DNA of 64,000 bases from Microbacterium sp. 1.5R. GTDB lineage: Bacteria; Actinomycetota; Actinomycetes; Actinomycetales; Microbacteriaceae. The notes under the pieces are model-generated. The model saw only the letters and a program-made list of their open reading frames with translations. It ran no database searches and had not been told where the DNA came from. This document shows positions 7,091-15,007 of this stretch, piece after piece. The position numbers and the translations under genes are program-made. The stretch lies in contig NZ_VDRC01000001.1 of assembly GCF_007667425.1 (NCBI RefSeq), positions 949,379 through 1,013,378 on the forward strand, in the 5' to 3' direction. Each line of letters opens with the position of its first letter. Position 1 is the first letter of the stretch.

Positions 7091-7377
7091 GCTCACCGCG
7101 TTTCGACTCGCTCCGCTCGCTCAACGACCCGAGGGAGGGCGCTCGATGGAAGACCCGAGGGGGAGCCGCTCGCTGGAAGACCAGGGGAAGCGATTCCATG
7201 AGGACGCTCACTGCGTTTCGACTCGCCCCGCTCGCTCAACAACCCGAGGGAGAGAACGCGCACTGCGTTTCGACTCGCCCCGCTCGCTCAACGAGCCAAG
7301 AGAGAGAACGCGCACTGCGTTTCGACTTGCTCCGCTCGCTCAACGAGCCGAGGGAGAGAACGCGCACTGCGTATTGA
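7091..7377. repeat. Tandem 52-bp repeats built on a Microbacteriaceae dispersed motif
   Basis: Copies at 7206-7257, 7258-7309 and 7310-7361 are directly adjacent with a 52-base period. A diverged copy lies at 7091-7137 and a partial one at 7362-7377. Each contains TTTCGACTCGC(T/C)CCGCTCGC followed by TCAACGA(C/G)CC. As its complement (GGTCGTTGAGCGAGCGGAGC...), this is a motif I recognise as dispersed between genes in many Microbacteriaceae. No gene is carried. It lies between the HNH gene promoter and the end of the acetyltransferase gene. Confidence 0.85.
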
Positions 7378-7392
7378 CCCTCAGAGATCCGC

Positions 7393-7848
7393 TCACTCGA
7401 CGACCCGCGTGGACCGATCGCCGCGGGGCAGCGTCATGAAGACGTCGACCTCGTCTGCGGCATCCGCCACGAACCCGTGCCGCTCGTACAGCCTCCGTGC
7501 GGGACTCCCCTGCAGGACGTTCAGACGGAATGGGCCGCTGGCTGCACCCTCCGCGAGCAGTGCGGACAGCACAGCACCGCCGACCCCCTGCCCCTGCAGC
7601 GACGGATCCAGGTAGAAGTGCTCGATCCAGGTGTGGCTTCGTTCGGGTCTGACGGCGACGAGTCCGGCATCCGCCCCGTCCACGACGATGACGCGAGTGA
7701 GCTCGGGCACGTAGGCGTCGAGAAAGCGGGTCCGCACCCGCACGGGATCGAAGCGGCCGAGTCGCTCGAGGTCGGGGCGCATCACGACCGAGCGCAGCTC
7801 GGCCATCCACTCGGCATCCGATTGACGCGCCGCCCGGAATTCCCACAC
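7393..7848 (-). CDS. GNAT-family N-acetyltransferase
   Basis: The protein begins MWEFRAARQSDAEWMAEL if the GTG at 7848 is used (151 residues); an upstream ATG at 7884 would add 12 residues from a duplicated leader. The GNAT fold is visible: an N-terminal strand-helix, ARVIVVDG/DAGLVAV strands, WIEHFYLDPSLQGQGVGGAVLSALL (motif A, acetyl-CoA pyrophosphate loop Q-x-x-G-x-G), LNVLQGSPARRLYERHGFV (motif B) and a closing FMTLPRG strand. It acetylates an unidentified amine. I prefer the internal GTG because family members start directly at the WEFR strand and the preceding 36 bases are a recent duplication. Confidence 0.82.
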   Translation of the reverse strand: MWEFRAARQSDAEWMAELRSVVMRPDLERLGRFDPVRVRTRFLDAYVPELTRVIVVDGADAGLVAVRPERSHTWIEHFYLDPSLQGQGVGGAVLSALLAEGAASGPFRLNVLQGSPARRLYERHGFVADAADEVDVFMTLPRGDRSTRVVE

Positions 7849-7859
7849 CACCACACCCC

Positions 7860-7895
7860 CATACAACCAGCGAAAGGCATACAACCAGCGAAAGG
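7860..7895. repeat. Perfect 18-bp tandem duplication in the acetyltransferase leader
   Basis: CATACAACCAGCGAAAGG occurs twice in direct succession (7860-7877 and 7878-7895). On the minus strand each copy carries an ATG just upstream of the acetyltransferase, duplicating a possible start. The perfect identity suggests a recent slip or duplication event. Confidence 0.9.
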
Positions 7896-7903
7896 GGCCT
7901 TAT

Positions 7904-8770
7904 CTACAGCGCGAGCATCACGATCCCTGTGGCGACGACGACGGACGCGGCGATGCGCCATCCCGGCCTGCTCTCTTTCAGCACGAACACCCCGAAGAGG
8001 CTCACGAGCACCACGCTCACCTCGCGCAGCGGCGCGACGAGCGCGACCGGGGCGATCCGGACGGCCGTGAGCACGAGGATGTACGACAGTGGGGAGAGGA
8101 TGCTGAAGGCCACGATCCTGCGCCACTGGGTGCGCCACAGCATCCGCACCGCCCCCCAGCGCCGTCGCACGCCGACCGAGTAGAACGGGATCTGCAGCAG
8201 CGTCGTCCCCACCATGAACGCGACGGGCGACAGGTTCCAGCTGCGGACGGCGTTCGCGTCCCAGATCGTGTACGCGGTGATGGCGACGCCGGTGAGGAGC
8301 CCGAACACGAGGCCGAGGTCGAGGCCGCGGCGGCGCGTTCCGGCTCCCCGGCGGTCGACCAGGCCGATCGTCACGACGCCGACGATGATCGCGGTGACGC
8401 CGATCAGCGCCACAGCCGACGGCCGCTCGCCGAGCAGCAGCACTGCGACGATCACCGAGAGGAAAGGTCCGGTGCCGCGGGCCGTGGCGTACACCGTCGA
8501 GAGGTTGCCCTCGCGGTATCCGCGCTGCAGCACCGCCATGTAGACGACGTGCAGCACCCCGGACACCGCGACGCCGAGCGCGAAGGCGAGCAGGTCGTCG
8601 GTGCCGAGGCCTCCGGTGAACGGGATCGCGCCGGCCCAGACGAGAGTGCTGCCGACCGCACCCCACCACAGGAACGGCGTCCCGGCCCTGCTGACGCCGT
8701 GGGCGATCACGTTCCACGCAGCGTGCGAGATCGCCGCGGCGATGACGAGGACGAAGGCGAGTGCGGACAC
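7904..8770 (-). CDS. EamA/DMT-family membrane transporter
   Basis: The 288-residue protein has about ten hydrophobic helices in two EamA repeats. The first repeat contains HAAWNVIAHG and AVLQRGYREGNLSTVYATARGTGPFLS; the second has LSPLSYILVLTAVRIAPVALVAPLREVSVVLVSLFG, the typical E(x)V...G motif before the penultimate helix. The DMT superfamily exports small metabolites such as amino acids. The substrate is unknown. The ATG at 8770 begins the first helix directly. It is transcribed toward the acetyltransferase and away from the aminopeptidase. Confidence 0.85.
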   Translation of the reverse strand: MSALAFVLVIAAAISHAAWNVIAHGVSRAGTPFLWWGAVGSTLVWAGAIPFTGGLGTDDLLAFALGVAVSGVLHVVYMAVLQRGYREGNLSTVYATARGTGPFLSVIVAVLLLGERPSAVALIGVTAIIVGVVTIGLVDRRGAGTRRRGLDLGLVFGLLTGVAITAYTIWDANAVRSWNLSPVAFMVGTTLLQIPFYSVGVRRRWGAVRMLWRTQWRRIVAFSILSPLSYILVLTAVRIAPVALVAPLREVSVVLVSLFGVFVLKESRPGWRIAASVVVATGIVMLAL

Positions 8771-8944
8771 GGGCGACCCTTCCGCCCGTCGCGGGCGCGT
8801 CGCGCCCCGGAACCCTGGGCGCCATCGAGATCACGGTACCCCGCGAACGTGTCCGACGGGCGAACAGGATGCCGAGGCGGCGGCGGGACCGCGATGTCGG
8901 ACCCCTCCGATTACGATCGAAGGACGCCATCAGGAAGGTCGACC

Positions 8945-10237
8945 ATGCCCGTCACCCCCGACGCCCTCTCCCACGCCGACGACCTCGCCGACTTCGTCGC
9001 CGCGTCTCCGTCGAGCTACCACGCCGCCGCCGAGACCGCCGGTCGCCTCGAGGAGGCCGGGTTCGAGCGGCTGCACGAGGAGCAGGCGTGGGAGATCCAC
9101 CCAGGGGGACGGTATGTGGTCGTGCGCGACGGCGCGACGATCGGGTGGACGGTGCCGGAGGGCGCGACGGCGACGACCCCGAGCCACGTGTTCGGCGCCC
9201 ACACGGACTCCCCCGGCTTCAAGCTCAAGCCGCAGCCGACGACGGGCGGACGCGGCTGGTTGCAGGCCGCCGTCGAGGTGTACGGCGGTCCGCTGCTGAA
9301 CTCCTGGCTCGACCGCGAGCTCGCCCTCGCCGGACGCCTCGCGCTCGCCGACGGTCGCGTCGTGCTCGCCACCACCGGTGCGCTGCTGCGCCTGCCCCAG
9401 TTGGCCGTACACCTCGACCGCGGCGTCAACAACAGCGGCCTGGCTCTCGACAAGCAGGCCGAGACGCAGCCGGTCTGGGGCGTGGGCGACGTCGCCGAGG
9501 CCGACATCCTCGCCGAGCTCGCCGGATCGGCCGACGTCTCGGCCTCAGACATCCGCGGCTACGACGTCGTCATCGCCGACTCGGCGCGCGGAGCGGTGTT
9601 CGGCAAAGACGACGCGTTCTTCGCCTCGGGGCGCCTCGACGACCTCGCCTCCGTGCACGCGGGCGTCGTAGCACTCGTGCAGGCCGCCGACTCGACGAGC
9701 GCCGGGCAGCCGATCGCGATCCTCGCGGCGTTCGACCACGAGGAGCTGGGCTCGAACTCGCGCTCCGGCGCGGCCGGACCGTTCCTCGAAGACGTCCTGG
9801 GTCGCGTGTACGACGCCCTCGGCGCCGACGCGTCGCAGCGCCGGCAGGCGTTCGCCTCGTCGTGGTGCCTGTCCAGCGACGTCGGCCACTCGGTGCACCC
9901 CAATTACGCGCAGAAGCACGACCCCGTGGTGCAGCCGGTGCTCGGCTCGGGTCCGATCCTGAAGCTCAACGCGAACCAGCGCTACGCGACGGATGCCGTC
10001 GGCTCGGCCGCCTGGCGCGGCTGGTGCGACACGGCCGACGTCGTGACCCAGGAGTTCGTGTCGAACAACAACGTGCCCTGCGGGTCGACGATCGGACCGA
10101 TCACGGCCACGCGCCTCGGCATCCGCACGGTCGACGTCGGCATCCCGATCCTGTCGATGCACTCGGCCCGCGAGCTCGCCGGCGTCTCCGACCTCCATGA
10201 CCTGACGCGCGTCGCCGGGGCGTTCTTCGCGGGCTGA
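8945..10237 (+). CDS. M18-family aminopeptidase (aspartyl aminopeptidase type)
   Basis: The 430-residue cytosolic metalloprotease shows the M18 motifs: FGAHTDSPGFKLKP (zinc His about 87), LDRELALAGR, DDLASVHAG, FDHEELGSNSRSGAAG (catalytic Glu and bridging ligands), SSDVGHSVHPNY and the C-terminal MHSARELAG with the last zinc His. M18 enzymes remove N-terminal Asp or other residues from peptides as large oligomers. I chose the ATG at 8945 (MPVTPDALSHADDLADFVAASPSSYHA), the standard N terminus, although the frame is open far upstream. Length is typical for bacterial M18. Confidence 0.92.
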   Translation: MPVTPDALSHADDLADFVAASPSSYHAAAETAGRLEEAGFERLHEEQAWEIHPGGRYVVVRDGATIGWTVPEGATATTPSHVFGAHTDSPGFKLKPQPTTGGRGWLQAAVEVYGGPLLNSWLDRELALAGRLALADGRVVLATTGALLRLPQLAVHLDRGVNNSGLALDKQAETQPVWGVGDVAEADILAELAGSADVSASDIRGYDVVIADSARGAVFGKDDAFFASGRLDDLASVHAGVVALVQAADSTSAGQPIAILAAFDHEELGSNSRSGAAGPFLEDVLGRVYDALGADASQRRQAFASSWCLSSDVGHSVHPNYAQKHDPVVQPVLGSGPILKLNANQRYATDAVGSAAWRGWCDTADVVTQEFVSNNNVPCGSTIGPITATRLGIRTVDVGIPILSMHSARELAGVSDLHDLTRVAGAFFAG

Positions 10238-10284
10238 TCGTCACGCTCCACCCCACCGCCCCGCGTCGGTGCCATCATGAGCAG

Positions 10285-11745
10285 ATGACGCAGATCCAGC
10301 CGGTGGAGACCCGCGGCGCCCTCATCGAGCGCGCGGGCATCGAGATCATCCCCGAGTCCGAGCGCACCGCCCAGCCGCGCGACCTGTTCTGGCCCTGGTT
10401 CGCCGCCAACGTGTCGGTGTTCGGCATGTCGTACGGCTCGTTCGTGCTCGGGTTCGGCATCTCGTTCTGGCAGGCGACCCTCGTGTCCGTCATCGGCATC
10501 GTGGTGTCGTTCCTGCTCTGCGGACTCATCGCGATCGCGGGCAAGCGCGGCTCCGCGCCCACCATGGTGCTCTCGCGGGCCGCCTTCGGCGTGCAGGGGC
10601 AGAAGATCCCCGGCATCGTGTCGTGGCTGACCTCGATCGGGTGGGAGACGTTCCTCGCGATCATGGCGGTGCTCGCCACGGCCACCGTCATCTCGCAGCT
10701 CGGCGGTGACGGCGACAGCGTCGCCCTCAAGATCATCGCGACCGTGGTCGTGGCGGCACTGATCGTCGCGGCATCCGTGCTCGGCTATCACACGATCATG
10801 CGACTGCAGTCCGTGCTCACCTGGATCACCGGCGTCGTGACGGTGCTGTACGTGATCCTCGCCGTACCGACCATCGACCTCGCCGCGGTGCTCGCTCTTC
10901 CGGACGGCGGCATCGGACAGGTGATCGGCGCCCTCGTGATGGTCATGACCGGGTTCGGCCTCGGCTGGATCAACATCGCCGCCGACTGGTCGCGGTATCA
11001 GAAGCGCACGGCGTCCGACGGGGCGATCGTCGCCTGGAACACGATCGGCGGCTCGATCGCCCCCGTGATCCTCGTCGTGTTCGGCCTGCTGCTCGCCGGC
11101 TCGAACGACGACCTGTTCGCCGCCGTGCAGAACGACCCGATCGGCGCGCTCGCCACGATCCTCCCCGTCTGGGTGCTCGTGCCGTTCCTGCTGACGGCGG
11201 TGCTGGCCCTGGTCTCGGGCGCGGTGCTCGGCATCTACTCATCGGGCCTCACGCTGCTGAGCCTCGGCATCCGCATCCCCCGCCCCTCGGCGGCCGCGAT
11301 CGACGGCGTGATCCTCACGCTCGGCACGATCTATGTCGTCTTCGTCGCGACCGACTTCCTCGGTCCGTTCCAGAGCTTCCTCATCACGCTCGGAGTGCCG
11401 CTCGCATCGTGGGCCGGCATCCTCATCGCCGACATCCTGCGCCGTCGCGCCGACTACGACGAGGCAGCCCTGTTCGACAGCCGCGGACGCTACGGCGCCT
11501 GGGACTGGACCTCGATCGGCACCATGGTCGTCGCCAGCGTGATCGGCTGGGGCTTCGTCGTGAACTCGTTCGCGGACGCCGCGCCCTGGAACAACTGGCA
11601 GGGCTACCTGCTGCCCCTGATCGGCGGCAAGGAGGGCGAGTGGGCATACGCGAACCTCGGTGTCTTCTTCGCTCTCGTGCTGTCGTTCGTGGTCACCTGG
11701 TTCGCGCGGGCCGGAAGGATCCGCCGGCAGGAGCAGGCGGCGTGA
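10285..11745 (+). CDS. NCS1-family purine/cytosine permease
   Basis: The 486-residue protein has about twelve membrane helices and the NCS1 (CodB-type) signature: the N-terminal RGALIERAGIEIIPESER, FWPWFAANVSVFGMSYGSFVLGFG, RAAFGVQGQKIPGIVSWLTSIGWETF and GLGWINIAADWSRYQKR. Such carriers take up cytosine, purines, hydantoins or thiamine-related compounds with a cation. Its stop overlaps the GTG of a cysteine hydrolase (GTGA at 11742), which suggests the imported compound is an amide-containing nucleobase derivative. The substrate is not certain. Confidence 0.9.
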   Translation: MTQIQPVETRGALIERAGIEIIPESERTAQPRDLFWPWFAANVSVFGMSYGSFVLGFGISFWQATLVSVIGIVVSFLLCGLIAIAGKRGSAPTMVLSRAAFGVQGQKIPGIVSWLTSIGWETFLAIMAVLATATVISQLGGDGDSVALKIIATVVVAALIVAASVLGYHTIMRLQSVLTWITGVVTVLYVILAVPTIDLAAVLALPDGGIGQVIGALVMVMTGFGLGWINIAADWSRYQKRTASDGAIVAWNTIGGSIAPVILVVFGLLLAGSNDDLFAAVQNDPIGALATILPVWVLVPFLLTAVLALVSGAVLGIYSSGLTLLSLGIRIPRPSAAAIDGVILTLGTIYVVFVATDFLGPFQSFLITLGVPLASWAGILIADILRRRADYDEAALFDSRGRYGAWDWTSIGTMVVASVIGWGFVVNSFADAAPWNNWQGYLLPLIGGKEGEWAYANLGVFFALVLSFVVTWFARAGRIRRQEQAA

Positions 11746-12326
11746 GCAGCCCGTCCGCAGAGCCAGGGTCCGCACAGCCGGGGTCGGCCTGGCTCATCGT
11801 GATCGATCCTCAGACGATCTTCGCCTCGCCCGACTCGGCATGGGGGTCGCCGTTCTTCGGCGACGCGATGGTGCGCATCCGCGAGCTCGCCGCGTCGTTC
11901 GGCGAGAACGTGCTGGTAACGCGATGGATGCCGACCGGCGACCGAGACACGGCCTGGGGCGACTACTTCGCCGAGTGGCCGTTCGCGGATCGGCCTCAGA
12001 GCGATCCGCTGTTCGACCTCGTGCCAGAGGCTCGAGACCTGTCGCCGCACCCGACGCTCGATCTGCCGACGTTCGGCAAGTGGGGGGCCGCGATCGAGGC
12101 CGTCGTGGGCCGCGGCGCGCACGTCGTACTGACGGGCGTGGCGACGGACTGCTGCGTCATCTCGACGGCCCTCGCCGCAGCTGATGCGGGCGCTCACGTC
12201 ACGGTCGCCGCCGATGCGTGCGCGGGGTCGACGGCCGAGAACCACGCCGCCGCCCTGCACGTCATGGGGCTGTATCCGCCGCAGCTGACGGTCGGCGATA
12301 CGGCGTCGGTGCTCGCCGCGCGCTGA
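11742..12326 (+). CDS. Isochorismatase-like cysteine hydrolase
   Basis: The 194-residue protein has the isochorismatase/nicotinamidase fold and its triad: Asp22 (VIDPQTIFAS), Lys113 (TFGKWG) and Cys138 in GVATDCCVISTALAAADAG, including the usual cis-peptide region before the Cys helix. The family hydrolyses amides such as nicotinamide, ureidoacrylate or biuret. The GTG start at 11742 overlaps the permease stop, so the two are translationally coupled, and the hydrolase probably acts on the imported substrate. The first 15 residues are Ser/Pro/Gly-rich and non-conserved. Confidence 0.88.
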   Translation: MSSPSAEPGSAQPGSAWLIVIDPQTIFASPDSAWGSPFFGDAMVRIRELAASFGENVLVTRWMPTGDRDTAWGDYFAEWPFADRPQSDPLFDLVPEARDLSPHPTLDLPTFGKWGAAIEAVVGRGAHVVLTGVATDCCVISTALAAADAGAHVTVAADACAGSTAENHAAALHVMGLYPPQLTVGDTASVLAAR

Positions 12327-12353
12327 ACGGCGCCGACACGCTCACTCCACTTC

Positions 12354-12420
12354 GGGGGCCGACACGCCAGATGTCGGACCGCTCCCCCGCATTCGTCCGA
12401 CATCTGGCGCGTCGGCCCCC
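12354..12420. terminator. Near-perfect 26-bp inverted repeat between convergent genes
   Basis: The arm 12354-12379 (GGGGGCCGACACGCC..., ending AGATGTCGGAC) pairs with 12395-12420 over 26 bases with a single G-U position and a 15-base loop. It lies between the hydrolase (plus) and the MBL hydrolase (minus), both ending toward it, so a bidirectional terminator is likely. The arms are much longer than a normal terminator, so a REP-like mobile palindrome is also possible. Confidence 0.6.
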
Positions 12421-12447
12421 AGAGCGACAGCTGCGCGCCGCCGCGCG

Positions 12448-13158
12448 TCACTCTGCCGCGCGCACGGCCCTCGCGATGTCGGCGGGCGTGCCTCGCCAGG
12501 GTGCGCCGTGACCGGGAAGGACCCAGGATGCCGGGACGTCTGCGAGCCGGTCGAGGGAGGCCGACGCGCGCTCCGGCTCGTCGGTGAACGGGGCCGGCTG
12601 CGCTCCCTCACGTCCGGTGAGCACGTGACGCGTCGTCAGCGCGTCACCGACGAAGACGGCGTCGACGACGGGCACGTGGATCGCGATGCTGCCCGGCGAG
12701 TGCCCCGGCATCCCGATGATCGCGGGGGCGCCCGGCAGGTCGAGCACATCGCCGTCGGCGACCTCGACGACCTCCGCCACCTGCGGGGTTCGCAACGCCC
12801 GCTGGCGGATGCCGTAGGCGAGGAAGCGGAGCATCGGACCCAGGCGCGACGGACCCATGGCGGTCTGGGGCTTCTCCCCCGTGCGAACGCGGTGGGCGTC
12901 GGCGGTATGGACGAAGACGGGAACTCCCGCCTCGCGGCGCAGCTTCTCGGCGAAGCCGATGTGATCGCTGTCGCCGTGGGTCAGCACGACGCCGCGGACG
13001 TCTGCGAGCGGGCGGCCGATCTCGGCAAGCTCGCGCTGCAGGTCCCGCCAGTGCCCCGGCATCCCGGCGTCGATGAGCGTAATGCCCTCGGGCAGGTCGA
13101 TCAGGTAGGAGGCGACGATGTCGTTGCCCAAACGGTGCAGATGCGGTGCGAGCTTCAT
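12448..13158 (-). CDS. Metallo-beta-lactamase-fold hydrolase
   Basis: The 236-residue protein has the MBL core: YLIDLPEGITLIDAGMPGH, then VVLTHGDSDHIGFAEKL (about 57-71), IIGMPGHSPGSIAIHV, DAVFVGDALTTRH and WVLPGHGAPW. The usual HxHxDH metal motif reads H-G-D-S-D-H, with Asp in place of the second His, so the first metal site differs from the canonical one. The family covers lactonases, glyoxalase II and related hydrolases; the substrate is unknown. It is divergent from the TetR gene at 13265, with two palindromic operators over its promoter, so it is probably repressed by that regulator. Confidence 0.87.
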   Translation of the reverse strand: MKLAPHLHRLGNDIVASYLIDLPEGITLIDAGMPGHWRDLQRELAEIGRPLADVRGVVLTHGDSDHIGFAEKLRREAGVPVFVHTADAHRVRTGEKPQTAMGPSRLGPMLRFLAYGIRQRALRTPQVAEVVEVADGDVLDLPGAPAIIGMPGHSPGSIAIHVPVVDAVFVGDALTTRHVLTGREGAQPAPFTDEPERASASLDRLADVPASWVLPGHGAPWRGTPADIARAVRAAE

Positions 13159-13177
13159 GGCTATCCCTTCGGTTGCG

Positions 13178-13220
13178 ATGGCTACGTTACGTAGCTATCA
13201 TGGCTACTGTCAATAGCCAT
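13178..13220. promoter_or_regulatory. Two adjacent 21-bp TetR-type operators over the MBL promoter
   Basis: ATGGCTA-N7-TAGCCAT is perfect at 13200-13220. A second copy with one mismatch (ATGGCTA-N7-TAGCTAT) lies at 13178-13198. Their centres are 22 bases apart, about two helical turns. On the minus strand TTGACA (13208-13213) and TAACGT (13184-13189) are spaced by 18 bases and make a good sigma-70 promoter for the MBL gene, lying inside the two palindromes. This is a textbook layout for repression by the adjacent TetR. Confidence 0.75.
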
Positions 13221-13264
13221 ACCGCGGAGCGACGGACGCGACGCGCACCGGACAGGAGGACGAG

Positions 13265-13798
13265 ATGCCGACACCGGAGCGCACCACCACCGAGGCGATC
13301 GTGCAGGCCGGCTCCGCGCTGCTGGAGGAGAGCGGTCCGGCGGGCGTGACGATGCAGGCCGTCGCCACCCGAGTCGGCGTCCGGGCCCCTTCGCTCTACA
13401 AGCGCGTGCGCGATCGCGAGGCGCTGCTGCAGGCGGTCGCCGGCGAGGCGGCCGATGCCCTCGCGTCACGGCTCGCATCGAGCGACGATGACCTCACCGC
13501 ACTGGCGGCCGTCTATCGCGGCTTCGCCCACGACCGCCCCGAGGCGTTCCGTCTGCTGTTCACGCCCGTCGCTCCGGAAGACGCTCTGCACCGCGCCTCT
13601 GCTCCGGTGCTCCGCGCGTGCGCGGCACTGGTCGGCGTCGAGCACGCACTCGATGCCGCTCGTCTGTTCACCGCCTGGGCGACGGGCTTCCTGCAGATGG
13701 AGCTCGCCGGGGCCTTCCGCCTCGGAGGCGACGTCGACGACGCTTTCGCTTACGGGCTGCAGGCCATCGTGCGCGGACTCGGCAGCGGCACAGCCTGA
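13265..13798 (+). CDS. TetR/AcrR-family transcriptional regulator
   Basis: The 177-residue protein has an N-terminal helix-turn-helix at about residues 10-55 (EAIVQAGSALLEESGPAGVTMQAVATRVGVRAPSLYKRVRDREALLQAV) and a TetR_C WHG-like effector domain (FLQMELAGAFRLGGDVDDAFAYGLQAIVRGL). The ATG at 13265 follows AGGAGGA. It is divergent from the MBL hydrolase and lies beside two palindromes, so it likely represses that gene and itself. The ligand is unknown. An esterase follows after 64 bases. Confidence 0.9.
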   Translation: MPTPERTTTEAIVQAGSALLEESGPAGVTMQAVATRVGVRAPSLYKRVRDREALLQAVAGEAADALASRLASSDDDLTALAAVYRGFAHDRPEAFRLLFTPVAPEDALHRASAPVLRACAALVGVEHALDAARLFTAWATGFLQMELAGAFRLGGDVDDAFAYGLQAIVRGLGSGTA

Positions 13799-13862
13799 CG
13801 GCCGCGCCAGGTGCGGCAGGGCGCGGAATACTGCCACACTGTTGCGCGGAGAGGGGATTCCC

Positions 13863-14930
13863 ATGACCGCGAGCGCGCCCACCGACGAGAGCGCCCCGAC
13901 CGAGACGTCCGAACGTCGCGCCCGCCGCCCATGGCGTCGCACGAAGGTCGCGCTGTTGATCCTGATCGCCGTCGTCGTGATCGCCGCGATCGTCGGCGCC
14001 CTCACCCCGTGGCCCTCGGCCATGCTGATCCGCGCGGTGTTCGAGAAGGGCGGCGATGAGACGGCCGCCGAGATGGACCGGCACGTGCCGGACACCGAGC
14101 TCACCGAGCAGCTCGACGTCTCGTACGGCGACGCGGGCACGGACACCACGATGGACGTCTTCGCCCCGGCATCCGCCACCGGCCCCCTCCCCACGATCGT
14201 GTGGATCCACGGCGGCGCCTGGATCTCGGGCGAGAAGGAGAACGTGGCCCCGTACCTGCGCATCCTCGCAGGCGAGGGCTACACGGCGATCGGCGTGAAC
14301 TACACGATCGGCCCGGAGGGCGTGTACCCGCTCGCGGTGCACCAGTTGAACGAGGCACTCGCGTACATCGACGAGCACGCCGACGAGCTCGGAGTCGACG
14401 CCGATCAGATCATCCTCGCGGGCGATTCGGCCGGCGGCCAGCTCGCCAGCCAGATGGCGACCCTCATCACGAGCCCCGACTACGCCGACATCATGGACAT
14501 CGAGCCGGCTCTCGAGGCGTCGCAGGTCGTGGCGACCATCCTCAACTGCGGCGTGTACGACCTCGCCGCCCTCGCGCAGCTCGACGGCATCCCCGGGTGG
14601 GGCTTCAAGTCGGCGATGTGGGCGTACTCGGGCACCAAGACCTGGGCCGAGGACGCAACGGGTGCGACCATGTCGACGATCGATTGGGTGACCGAGGACT
14701 TCCCCGCCACCTACATCTCGGGCGGCAACGGCGACGGACTCACCTGGCTGCAGTCGATCCCGATGGCGAAGCGACTCGAGGCCCTCGGCGTCGATGTCAC
14801 GACGCTGTTCTGGCCCGCGCCGCACGAGCCGGCATTGCCGCACGAGTACCAGTTCCACTTGGACATGCCCGACGCCCGGACCGCCTTGCAGCAGACGCTC
14901 GACTTCCTCGCGGCCCACACCGACCGCTGA
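13863..14930 (+). CDS. Membrane-anchored alpha/beta hydrolase (HSL-like esterase)
   Basis: The 355-residue protein has a basic cytosolic N terminus (RRARRPWRRTK), one membrane helix at about 28-48, and an exported alpha/beta-hydrolase domain. The oxyanion motif HGGAW is at 116-120, the nucleophile elbow GDSAGG has Ser189, and a late His occurs in PHEPALPHEYQFHL. This matches the carboxylesterase/BD-FAE family acting on acyl esters. The ATG at 13863 is preferred over upstream starts in the same frame because a ribosome binding site (GAGAGGGGA) precedes it and the membrane anchor follows. The substrate is unknown. Confidence 0.85.
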   Translation: MTASAPTDESAPTETSERRARRPWRRTKVALLILIAVVVIAAIVGALTPWPSAMLIRAVFEKGGDETAAEMDRHVPDTELTEQLDVSYGDAGTDTTMDVFAPASATGPLPTIVWIHGGAWISGEKENVAPYLRILAGEGYTAIGVNYTIGPEGVYPLAVHQLNEALAYIDEHADELGVDADQIILAGDSAGGQLASQMATLITSPDYADIMDIEPALEASQVVATILNCGVYDLAALAQLDGIPGWGFKSAMWAYSGTKTWAEDATGATMSTIDWVTEDFPATYISGGNGDGLTWLQSIPMAKRLEALGVDVTTLFWPAPHEPALPHEYQFHLDMPDARTALQQTLDFLAAHTDR

Positions 14931-14964
14931 CAGTGAAACCTCGTCCGAGCGGCGCACGCCTCTC

Positions 14965-15007
14965 GAGCGGCGGGTCCAGCTCCATTTAGAGCGGCGGGTC
15001 CAGCTCC
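14965..15007. repeat. 19-bp direct duplication across the end of the SGNH gene
   Basis: GAGCGGCGGGTCCAGCTCC occurs at 14965-14983 and again at 14989-15007, six bases apart. The second copy is the 3' end of the SGNH hydrolase gene (ELDPPL then stop), so the last codons have been copied beyond the stop codon. Confidence 0.85.

Noticed and set aside
5851..7377. Plus-strand open frame over the first HNH gene and the tandem repeats
   Set aside because: It is antisense to a DUF222/HNH gene with an intact nuclease motif; its regular T/I/A/G pattern reflects the Gly/Asp repeats on the other strand.
7091..7377. The tandem 52-bp units considered as a CRISPR array
   Set aside because: The units are directly adjacent with no unique spacers, and no cas genes are near.
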